Assembly (NCBI GenBank): GCA_009995365.1
Contig: JAACPR010000006.1
Span: 1-39,777, forward strand
From: Candidatus Parcubacteria bacterium
Lineage (GTDB): Bacteria; Patescibacteriota; Minisyncoccia; Phycocordibacterales; JAACPR01
DNA: 39,777 nucleotides
Direction of reading: 5' to 3'
A program made the position numbers and the translations under genes. Shown in pieces: positions 25,392-33,919 of this stretch. The notes under the pieces were generated by a model. That model was not told the DNA's origin. It made no database searches and saw only the letters and a program-made list of their open reading frames with translations. Positions within the stretch are counted from its first letter, which is position 1, and each line of letters opens with the position of its first letter.

Positions 25392-26849
25392 TTAATTTAT
25401 ACGAGCAAAGATTGGTTCGGACGGTTTTTTATTTTCTTTGATTGCTTTTTGAATTTTTTCAGCAGTTTCTGGCAAAAGTGGCTCTAGCATTTTTGATGTC
25501 TTATATAGCTTGACGACTAATTCTCGAATTATTTCCTGGGCTTTTTCTTTGTCTTCTTTGACAAGCTTGAAGGGCTCTGTTTCTTGGATTCTTTGATCGA
25601 TTTCTCCAATATAACTCCAAACAATATCTGCTACTTTTTGCAGATTGAATACATTAAAATATTTAATATATTCGTCACCTACAATTTTAGAAAAATCCGT
25701 ATCGAAACCTAATTCTTCATCTGATACTTTATTAATATGATCTTCAGCCATCTTCATAATCCGGCTAGTTAAATTCCCTATTCCGTTGGCTAAATTAGCA
25801 TTATAAGATTCTTTAAAAGAGTTTATTGTGAAATCAGAATCCTCGAACGGCGAAAGTTCGCGAATCAAATAATAGCGCAGCGCATCAGTTCCATATTCAT
25901 TCAAAACATCCATTGGGTCGATAACATTGCCGACACTTTTTGACATCTTCTTTCCATCACTCAATACAAACCCATTTACAATAACATTATTAGAAACAGG
26001 AAGGCCAACAGACATTAGCATTGCCTGCCAACGAGCTGATTGATGTTGAATATTGTCTTTTCCACAATACTGAACAGGAGTCCCATTTACCCAGAACTTT
26101 TCAAAATTTTCTTTGTTATCTGGCCAACCAAGGGTAGAAATATAATTAACCAAAGCATCAAACCAAACATACATAACATGTTCAGAATCTCCTGGAACCT
26201 CTACTCCCCAAGGCATTTTTTCTTTTAAGCGTGAAATTGAAAAATCGTTGAGACCTTCTTTAACAAAAGAACTAATCTCTTTCAGGCGATTTTCTGGTAT
26301 AACGAAATCTGGACGAGTTTCATATAATTCTTTTAACTTGTCTGCAAACTCACTATATTTGAAAAAGTAATTCTCTTCTGAAATTTCTTCTATTTTTTTT
26401 CCTGAGTGGTCGGGACACTCTCCGTTGATTAATTCTTTTTCTGTTTTAAACATTTCACAACCGACACAATAAAGACCGCTATATTGTTTTTTGTAGATAA
26501 AACCATTTTGATCGCAAATCTTCCAAAATTCTTGGGCAGCTTTTTCATGCTCTGGATCAGTCGTTCGAATAAACTTGTCATAACTAATGTTAAGTTTCTC
26601 TGCCAAAATTTTGAAATGTTCAACACCTTCATTCAAAAAATCCATTACATCTTTCCCCTCTTCTTGAGCTTTTTGATAAATTTTTATTCCATGTTCATCT
26701 GTCCCCGTATTGAAAAAGACTTCGTGGCCTGTAGCACGTTTAAATCTGGCCACAGCATCAGCACGAGCAAATTCTACCGCATGACCGACATGAGGCTTTG
26801 AATTAGCATAAGGTAGCGTTGTTGTTATATAGAAAGGTTTTTTATTCAT
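25392..26849 (-). CDS. metG: Methionyl-tRNA synthetase
   Basis: FYITTTLPYANSKPHVGHAVEFARADAVARFKR, NTGTDEHGIKI, VLSDGKKMSKSVGNVIDP (KMSKS). Confidence 0.97.
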   Translation of the reverse strand: MNKKPFYITTTLPYANSKPHVGHAVEFARADAVARFKRATGHEVFFNTGTDEHGIKIYQKAQEEGKDVMDFLNEGVEHFKILAEKLNISYDKFIRTTDPEHEKAAQEFWKICDQNGFIYKKQYSGLYCVGCEMFKTEKELINGECPDHSGKKIEEISEENYFFKYSEFADKLKELYETRPDFVIPENRLKEISSFVKEGLNDFSISRLKEKMPWGVEVPGDSEHVMYVWFDALVNYISTLGWPDNKENFEKFWVNGTPVQYCGKDNIQHQSARWQAMLMSVGLPVSNNVIVNGFVLSDGKKMSKSVGNVIDPMDVLNEYGTDALRYYLIRELSPFEDSDFTINSFKESYNANLANGIGNLTSRIMKMAEDHINKVSDEELGFDTDFSKIVGDEYIKYFNVFNLQKVADIVWSYIGEIDQRIQETEPFKLVKEDKEKAQEIIRELVVKLYKTSKMLEPLLPETAEKIQKAIKENKKPSEPIFARIN

Positions 26850-26890
26850 CTTTTCTTTTTTTATTGTTTTTATAACTTATACACAAAGAG

Positions 26891-27976
26891 CTAGATACTC
26901 ATTTTTTCGAATTGATCCTTTTTTCGTCTTTCGATGTCACCCAAGTATTCCATAATGACTGCGGCGACCGGCACAGATAATATTATTCCCAAAAATCCTG
27001 CTAGTTGAGCTCCGATTATCAAAGAGACGATAGCAATCAAAGCTGGTATACCGATTATTTTCTTTACAACTAATGGGTGAATCAATTGGCTTTCAAATTG
27101 TTGAATAATTACGTATAGACCGATAACCAAAAAACCTAGTGTAGGCCCACCTTGGACAAAACCAAAGGCGGCAGCTGGAACAGCGGCTAATATTGGCCCA
27201 AAGACTGGGATTAACTCGAATGCTGCGGCAATTACTGCCAACAACAAAGCGTTTTCAATTCCTAGAATGCTCAGACCTAAATAGGTCAAAACACCAATCA
27301 AAACTGCCAGAACCAACTGCCCTTGCATCCACAGACCAATTTTTCTTTGAGCTCTCTTCCAAAGATCTAATATATATTTTTCATGTTGAATTGGTGTAAT
27401 TATTTTCAAGAAATTGGCCACACCGTCCTCCTGAACAGAGAGATAGAACGACAGAACAATAATCAAAACGAAACTCATTATTCCACCGAAAATGGCACTA
27501 GCCGTTGTCAAAAATCCAAATGTTGCTCCAGAAATTCCCTTACCAATTGAAGACAAAACACCAGAGTCGGTAAACGATTCTGACACACTTTTCAAAAAAT
27601 CTTGAACTGCAGGAACATTTTGAATTGTTTTAGTATCAACCGCCAAGGTTTCTATATAATCAGGTAAAGTATTAATAAAGTTAGTTGTATCCTTTACAAG
27701 TGGTGGCAAAAAGAAATATAGAAATGAAGCCATCACCAACATTATAGAGATATAAATAACCAAAACGGAAATAATCCTAGGAAGTTTTCTTTTCATCAGC
27801 CATTTAGTTCCTGGCTCTACAGATGAAGCAATTACAATAGAGGCTAGCAAAATCAAAAGTAAGTCTTTGATAATAAAAGCAAAATACAACATCAAAATAA
27901 TAACTAAAGTTTTGATAATTGTCCCAGCTGTAATGGTTATATTAATTGGTTGATTTATGTTTTTCATACTAAACAA
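26891..27976 (-). CDS. AI-2E family transporter (PerM-like)
   Basis: Multi-TM ORF with AFELIPVFGPILAAVPAAAFGFVQGGPTLGFLVIGLYVIIQQFESQLIHPLVVKKIIGIPALIAIVSLIIGAQLAGFLGIILSVPVAAVI. Confidence 0.93.
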   Translation of the reverse strand: MFSMKNINQPINITITAGTIIKTLVIILMLYFAFIIKDLLLILLASIVIASSVEPGTKWLMKRKLPRIISVLVIYISIMLVMASFLYFFLPPLVKDTTNFINTLPDYIETLAVDTKTIQNVPAVQDFLKSVSESFTDSGVLSSIGKGISGATFGFLTTASAIFGGIMSFVLIIVLSFYLSVQEDGVANFLKIITPIQHEKYILDLWKRAQRKIGLWMQGQLVLAVLIGVLTYLGLSILGIENALLLAVIAAAFELIPVFGPILAAVPAAAFGFVQGGPTLGFLVIGLYVIIQQFESQLIHPLVVKKIIGIPALIAIVSLIIGAQLAGFLGIILSVPVAAVIMEYLGDIERRKKDQFEKMSI

Positions 27977-28047
27977 TATATCATTTTTAATGACAAATTT
28001 GAACCTTTGAGAAAATTACTCCAATAAATTAGCCTTTCTAGCATTTG

Positions 28048-29313
28048 CTAGACTTTTAAGTGTTTTTCGAATTTACGAGAATCCTTGTGAGGGCCAATCA
28101 TGGCTAGATTTAGTTTATCTTTTTTAATAACCTGTTTTAGAACACGTTTTATATCTTTTACAGTTACAGCGCGAATTTCTTTTTCTATTTGCTTGAGAGT
28201 TTTTATCTCTTGATGAAGTAGTTCTTGGAATCCGAAATAATCTGCCCATGACTCTGATGTTTCGTGGCTAGTTGCCATGTTTCCCATTATAAATTCTTTA
28301 GCTTTCTTTAATTCTTTTTCATCGATTTCATCATCACGAAGTTTTTTGAACTCATCGATGATAACTGAGACAGCTTCTTCGGCACGCGAATTACCTACAC
28401 CAGCAGCTACAACAAAATTACCAGCATCAGTTGAAGTCGAAAGCATGGCGCGAGTGTAATAACACATTCCTAATTCTTCACGCATCTTTCTGAAAAGTCT
28501 TGAGCTCATTCCACCACCTAGAATTGTCTTTGCAACAGCTAGCGGAATATTTCTCTTGTCACCTAATTTAAATGAGTGAAACCCAATCCTGAGATGAGTC
28601 TGGTCTAATTTTTTGTTTTTGATTTTTATTGCAGGAGTTTTTTGAGATATTTTTATTTTTTGTTTTTTAACAACTTTAGCTGTTTTGGCTTTGCCAAATT
28701 TTTCTTTCACTTGTTTCAAGATATCTTTTTTATCAATGTTTCCAGCCACTACCACAACGGTTTTTTGCGGAATATAATGAGTTTCATAATAATTAACAAA
28801 ATCATCTCGAGTGAATTTTTTAATATTTTCTTTTGGACCAAGAATTGGACGCCCTGCCGGCTGATCTCCATAGAGAAGCTCTTCCATCAAGACCTCAACA
28901 TTTCTCATCGGCAAATCTTCATACATGTTTATTTCTTCGATAATAACTCCTCTTTCAGTTTCAATATCTTTTTCTGGGAAAAGTGGATTCAAATACATAT
29001 CAGAAACAACATCTAAAATCTTTCCAACTTTTTTAGAATGTGCTTTGGCATAATAGCCGGTAAATTCATCACTAGTAAATGCATTCGATTCAGCACCAAG
29101 TGAATCAAGCTCGTAATTAATTTGCTCCCCTGTTCTATTTTCAGTTCCCTTGAAACACATGTGCTCTAGGAAGTGTGATAATCCATTTATTTTTTTATCT
29201 TCGTAATGTGAACCTGCCTCTACTGCAACCATCGCAATTGCTGATTGTGAATCTTTCATCGGCACAGTGATGACGCGAAGTCCATTATCTAAAACGTCTT
29301 TGTAATATTTCAT
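28048..29313 (-). CDS. M16 family zinc metalloprotease
   Basis: GLSHFLEHMCFKGTENRTGEQINYELDSLGAESNAFTSDEFTGYYAKAHSKKVGKILDVVSDMYLNPLFPEKDIETERGVIIEEINMYEDLP (HxxEH). Confidence 0.95.
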   Translation of the reverse strand: MKYYKDVLDNGLRVITVPMKDSQSAIAMVAVEAGSHYEDKKINGLSHFLEHMCFKGTENRTGEQINYELDSLGAESNAFTSDEFTGYYAKAHSKKVGKILDVVSDMYLNPLFPEKDIETERGVIIEEINMYEDLPMRNVEVLMEELLYGDQPAGRPILGPKENIKKFTRDDFVNYYETHYIPQKTVVVVAGNIDKKDILKQVKEKFGKAKTAKVVKKQKIKISQKTPAIKIKNKKLDQTHLRIGFHSFKLGDKRNIPLAVAKTILGGGMSSRLFRKMREELGMCYYTRAMLSTSTDAGNFVVAAGVGNSRAEEAVSVIIDEFKKLRDDEIDEKELKKAKEFIMGNMATSHETSESWADYFGFQELLHQEIKTLKQIEKEIRAVTVKDIKRVLKQVIKKDKLNLAMIGPHKDSRKFEKHLKV

Positions 29314-29356
29314 ATGTTGGTTAGTTTAACAGAAAGCATTAAAATAATAAAACATC

Positions 29357-29620
29357 TTATTGATAAATTTGATGACCGCCGACTTTTAATAAAATTATTT
29401 GATTATTTTTCTTATCGATTTCAAAAACAACTCGATATCTGTAATCAACAGAGAAAGAATAGAAACCAGACAATTGACCACTTAGCTTGTGCGCTTTCAA
29501 AGTTTTATTTTTAGGATTTTTTTGAAATTTATTAATTGACAGTTTAGTTTTCTTTTTTAGAGATGGAGTAAGTTTTTTGTATTGTTTTATAAAGTGTTTT
29601 GTATAAAATATTTTAATCAT
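29357..29620 (-). CDS. RelE/YafQ-like toxin
   Basis: MIKIFYTKHFIKQYKKLTPSLKKKTKLSINKFQKNPKNKTLKAHKLSGQLSGFYSFSVDYRYRVVFEIDKKNNQIILLKVGGHQIYQ. Confidence 0.85.
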   Translation of the reverse strand: MIKIFYTKHFIKQYKKLTPSLKKKTKLSINKFQKNPKNKTLKAHKLSGQLSGFYSFSVDYRYRVVFEIDKKNNQIILLKVGGHQIYQ

Positions 29621-29623
29621 ATT

Positions 29624-29845
29624 TTAAGAAACTTTTTTTACTAACTGATCTATATCTCCTTCAAAAATTTCTCCCAATTTTGCCATTTTTGATGCTTCAT
29701 GAATTTCTGCTATTTCTTTTTCTTCAATCATTTTTTTAATAGCATTACGAATAAATTGAGAACGACTGTCAAAATCACCTTTTTCGATTTCGGCGTCGAT
29801 ATATTCGAGATACTCTTTTTGGATTGGAATACTGATATTAGTCAT
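29624..29845 (-). CDS. RHH antitoxin (CopG/ParD-like)
   Basis: ISIPIQKEYLEYIDAEIEKGDFDSRSQFIRNAIKKMIEE. Confidence 0.82.
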   Translation of the reverse strand: MTNISIPIQKEYLEYIDAEIEKGDFDSRSQFIRNAIKKMIEEKEIAEIHEASKMAKLGEIFEGDIDQLVKKVS

Positions 29846-29926
29846 AATATTTTTTATTATTATTTAATAAATTTTATTATACACAAAACGAGTCAAAAAT
29901 CAATCACGGATTTTAGAAAGATTTTA

Positions 29927-31333
29927 TTATTTTAATTGATTCTTTAGATGAGAAAGAATTTCCCCAACCTTTACCCTCTCTTGCTTTCCTGTATCGCGAT
30001 CACGCACAGTTACTTCGGCGTCTTGATCGGCGCCATCAAATTCAATAGTTTCAAAATCAACCGTCACACAAACTGGTGTTCCGATTTCATCTTGTCTACG
30101 ATAACGCTTTCCGATATTTCCATTTGTATCAAACATAATTTGTGGAATTTCTTTTCGGATCATTTCGTAAATTTCACGCGCCTTTTTCAAAAGCTCTGGT
30201 TTATTTTTTAAAAGTGGGAAAACGGCGACCTTGATCGGAGCAACGCTAGGTGCTAATTTCAAGAAAGAACGCGGTTCTCCGTCCAATTCGTCCTCTGTAT
30301 AAGCACTGGTTAAAACTGCCAAAATTGTTCGTCCTACCCCAAGAGAAGGCTCGATAACATGTGGCAAGATTTTCTCACCAGAATCTGAATCAACATAGTC
30401 GATTTTCGATCCACTACCCTCTTTATGTTTAGTTAAATCGTAATCTCCACGATAAGCCAGCCCGTAAAGCTCTTTTCGTCCAAAAGGATAATCAAATTCA
30501 AAATCAATTGTGCGTTTTGAATAGTGAGCGCGATCTTCCTCTGGAACTTCTAATTCATGAACTAAATCACGAGGCAAACCTATCGCTTCCACATAATTCC
30601 ACATATCTTTACGCCATTTTTCAAAGTGCTCTTCCCAATTCTCTGGACGAACAAAATATTCAACCTCCATTTGTTCTAATTCGCGAACGCGGAAAATAAA
30701 ATCACGAGGAGCAATTTCGTTTCTAAAGGCTTTACCAATTTGTGCAATTCCAAAAGGAAGTTTTGGATGAAAAGAATCAACAACATTTTTAAAGTTAACA
30801 AAAATACCTCCGGCAGTTTCAGGACGCAAATATGAAACATTTTCGCCAGCAGCTTCAGCATCATCATAAGCACCGATTTTGGTTTCGAACATCATCTTGA
30901 AATTTTGAACTCCACCTAATTCATTTCCATCAGGAGATTTAACGCCGGCTCGCACGATTTCTGCTGACATTTCTTCAATAGACATCCCCGCTGGATTTAT
31001 CCCCGCTTCTTCCAAGAGATGATCTGCACGATAGCGCTTTTTAGTTTTTTTATCTTCAACAAGAGGATCAGAGAAAGAATCGACATGCCCACTTGAACGC
31101 CACACATTTGGATTCATCAAAATCGCGGCATCAATTCCATACATATCTTCGCGACTATCAACAAACATTCTCCACCAAATATTTTCAATATTTTTCTTAA
31201 GCGCTACGCCCAAAGGACCATAATCCCATGTCCCAGCTAGACCACCATAAATTTCTGAACCTTGATAAATAAAACCTCGCCTCTTACAAAGAGAGATAAT
31301 CTTTTCCATTTTATTGTCTTTATTTTCACTCAT
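29927..31333 (-). CDS. glyS: Glycyl-tRNA synthetase (alpha2 type)
   Basis: ISLCKRRGFIYQGSEIYGGLAGTWDYGPLGVALKKNIENIWW, YLRPETAGGIFVNFKNV, FRNEIAPRDFIFRVRELEQMEVEYFV, VIEPSLGVGRTILAVLTSAY. Confidence 0.96.
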   Translation of the reverse strand: MSENKDNKMEKIISLCKRRGFIYQGSEIYGGLAGTWDYGPLGVALKKNIENIWWRMFVDSREDMYGIDAAILMNPNVWRSSGHVDSFSDPLVEDKKTKKRYRADHLLEEAGINPAGMSIEEMSAEIVRAGVKSPDGNELGGVQNFKMMFETKIGAYDDAEAAGENVSYLRPETAGGIFVNFKNVVDSFHPKLPFGIAQIGKAFRNEIAPRDFIFRVRELEQMEVEYFVRPENWEEHFEKWRKDMWNYVEAIGLPRDLVHELEVPEEDRAHYSKRTIDFEFDYPFGRKELYGLAYRGDYDLTKHKEGSGSKIDYVDSDSGEKILPHVIEPSLGVGRTILAVLTSAYTEDELDGEPRSFLKLAPSVAPIKVAVFPLLKNKPELLKKAREIYEMIRKEIPQIMFDTNGNIGKRYRRQDEIGTPVCVTVDFETIEFDGADQDAEVTVRDRDTGKQERVKVGEILSHLKNQLK

Positions 31334-31339
31334 ATTTAC

Positions 31340-33292
31340 CTATTCAACCACAATTTCGTGCTTATTAATAGTGCTACCGTTTGTTAAAACAGTATTTGGT
31401 AGCGGTCCCTGGATTTCTATTTGGGTATCTGTAAATGTATCCAGAGCAGTAAAAGTTAGATTTCTTAATAAGTTTGGCTTTTCACCGACCTGACTAATGC
31501 TTGGGAAAAGTGACACCTGGAATGAAATCTCTCGTGCGTTTGAATTTATTCCTGTTCCAGCCGGCATATTACCTATATTCCAAACTAGAGTCTTAGAATT
31601 TTCATCATACGAATACACCTCACTAGAAGGGCTAACTTTATTATTCCAAAAAACATACTGAGGGAGAACCGCCGTCATTCTAGCGTTATTTAAGTCATTT
31701 GAACTATTCGAAGCATTTAAGGTAACTGTGTAAGTTGTTTCTGTATCAACTTTTGGTGGTATAGGACCAATATTTTGAAATGGACCTGATTCTCTTAGTG
31801 TGAAAGATCTGACAGAAACATCTGACAATAATTTAATAACTTTTGTTGAAGTTTCTTTTATCTCTGTCTCTGAATTTGAACTGGAAACCCTCTTTCCGTT
31901 AACCATTAAATCAATTTTTACATCTGGATTTTTAACATTTAAATTAGACCTCAATAAATCTTTTATTCTAAAACTAAAATCAGTTCTGATTTCTTCTCTT
32001 GCATCTATCCGCTCTAGAGATGGAAAATTTTCAGAATTAAATATGAGTGTATTATCAGCTGAACGATAATACCCATCAGAAGCTCTAATTTCTGATTCAT
32101 CAAAAGCCACCCCATCAAATCTCAGTCTAATATCCAAATCATTAATAACATCATTTGTATTATTATTAAAAACTAAATCAGCTCTGATTCTCTCTCCGCC
32201 ATTTACAACGACTACCGGATCCGAATTACCATTAATACTTAGATTAAGTCCGACGAATGGTTTTTTGATAACCAAATCATGAATATAATTATTAAACACA
32301 ACCCCAATCTCTTCTGGATTTTCATCACTAACTAAACCAGTATTAAATCTAAATACACGCTCCTCTTCATCTTGCCCTGTAATTGTTCCTCTGATTTTTA
32401 TTTCTTTCTTTTCATTTGGCGATAAGGAATCTATAACCCAAATATTATTTGAATAAGTAGGGTCTACGCTAGATTTTATAAAATTAAAACCAAATGGGTA
32501 TCTAGTTGTAACCATCAAGTTTTTTATTTCCGATGTAGAATTAGAAGTAACAGTCGCAACAAATTCAACTTCCTGACCAGAAGAAACTTCTTCTAAAGCA
32601 GAGACAGAAATTCTAGCTGGTGCAGCATTCAAAATAATACTAAATTTTTTCTCTTTACTGAAAATAGCGTTTGAGCCATCAACTTGATATTCAATTTTAA
32701 CTGATATTTCTTTGTTATCTCCTTCATCACCAAATAAAACAGCTTCTGCAGTCTCTCTAGTCAAAGTCCCTGGCTCTACGTCGTCTATCCTCTCCACAAC
32801 CCTATTTACCGGATCAACTAAATTTTCTGATGATTTTGTTCCAGACGGCCAATTAATAATCAAATCAACATCTTTTAGAGCAACAGGATTATTATTTTGA
32901 ATAATTAAATCTAGAGATAAATTTTCTCCTGCCCCAACAGATACGGGTCCTGAAATTGTGATATCAACATCGTTTGCTGATATTGTTTGAGTCCCCCCAA
33001 AAAATACATAACCCGCATAAGAAATAGAAGCTAAAAAGAAAATAAAAGCCAAGATCATCGTATAGCCAAAAAAACCAATTCTCTTTTTCTTTTTTTCATC
33101 AATAAAATCAGAAAAATCTTTGTATTCGGATTCTTTTTTTGATTTATCTTCCCAATCCGTATTTAAATTATAATTTTTATTATCCAAACTATGCCTTTTT
33201 GTTTTTTCTTGAACAAAATTTTTTTCGTAAAGTTTTTTCTGTATTTTCTCTAGACGAGTTTTGTCTTTATTATTGAAATCATTCATTTGCAT
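31340..33292 (-). CDS. Single-TM protein with long extracellular DUF11-like/Ig-like repeats
   Basis: Cytoplasmic charged N-terminus, TM GFFGYTMILAFIFFLASISYAGYVFFGG, then repeated beta domains (VSVGAGENLSLDLIIQNNNPVALKDVDLIINWPSG). Confidence 0.75.
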   Translation of the reverse strand: MQMNDFNNKDKTRLEKIQKKLYEKNFVQEKTKRHSLDNKNYNLNTDWEDKSKKESEYKDFSDFIDEKKKKRIGFFGYTMILAFIFFLASISYAGYVFFGGTQTISANDVDITISGPVSVGAGENLSLDLIIQNNNPVALKDVDLIINWPSGTKSSENLVDPVNRVVERIDDVEPGTLTRETAEAVLFGDEGDNKEISVKIEYQVDGSNAIFSKEKKFSIILNAAPARISVSALEEVSSGQEVEFVATVTSNSTSEIKNLMVTTRYPFGFNFIKSSVDPTYSNNIWVIDSLSPNEKKEIKIRGTITGQDEEERVFRFNTGLVSDENPEEIGVVFNNYIHDLVIKKPFVGLNLSINGNSDPVVVVNGGERIRADLVFNNNTNDVINDLDIRLRFDGVAFDESEIRASDGYYRSADNTLIFNSENFPSLERIDAREEIRTDFSFRIKDLLRSNLNVKNPDVKIDLMVNGKRVSSSNSETEIKETSTKVIKLLSDVSVRSFTLRESGPFQNIGPIPPKVDTETTYTVTLNASNSSNDLNNARMTAVLPQYVFWNNKVSPSSEVYSYDENSKTLVWNIGNMPAGTGINSNAREISFQVSLFPSISQVGEKPNLLRNLTFTALDTFTDTQIEIQGPLPNTVLTNGSTINKHEIVVE

Positions 33293-33316
33293 TTTATTAT
33301 AACAAATTTATTCAAA

Positions 33317-33913
33317 TTACAGACCCGAACTTTTGATTGAATGGTTGATAATTCTATTAATCTTTTTGCGATCATCTTGATCGATGCGATTGATAAGATT
33401 CAAATCGAGTTTTTCCATATTAAATTCATCATCAATAAAATTACCTTCGCTGATGTAGCCTAGAATATCTAGAATTTGATAAACAAAAACTGATTCAAAA
33501 TTACTAATTTGATCTTCATGTAATATTTGTTTTTGATTTTTAATCGCAAATTCTACAAATTCCAAAACTAAATCAAATAAATCGTCCTCTGACTCCCCTA
33601 AAACAAGTCTTTCTATTAAATTAAAAGTTCTAACAATAGATTTGAAAAGTTTCTGGTTTTCGATTTTAGACGGGATGAAATAAATAATTTGAGCGTTAGT
33701 TAATCGCCATCCTGTTCTCCCCTTCACCAGCGCAACATCAGAAACCGAAAAATCCTGAATCGATTGTCGAAGTTTTGATTCAATTTTTCGAGTTCCTTGT
33801 CCGATTACTCGAATCAGCCCGAAATCTTGAGTTAACAAAATTAGTTGCTTATCAGCTTCCTTGATTGGCTGACTGTTCAAAATAATTGCCCGAGTTTTGT
33901 AGATGTGGTGCAT
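33317..33913 (-). CDS. recO: DNA repair protein RecO (short form)
   Basis: HHIYKTRAIILNSQPIKEADKQLILLTQDFGLIRVIGQGTRKIESKLRQSIQDFSVSDVALVKGRTGWRLTNAQ. Confidence 0.87.
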   Translation of the reverse strand: MHHIYKTRAIILNSQPIKEADKQLILLTQDFGLIRVIGQGTRKIESKLRQSIQDFSVSDVALVKGRTGWRLTNAQIIYFIPSKIENQKLFKSIVRTFNLIERLVLGESEDDLFDLVLEFVEFAIKNQKQILHEDQISNFESVFVYQILDILGYISEGNFIDDEFNMEKLDLNLINRIDQDDRKKINRIINHSIKSSGL

Positions 33914-33919
33914 TGTCTT

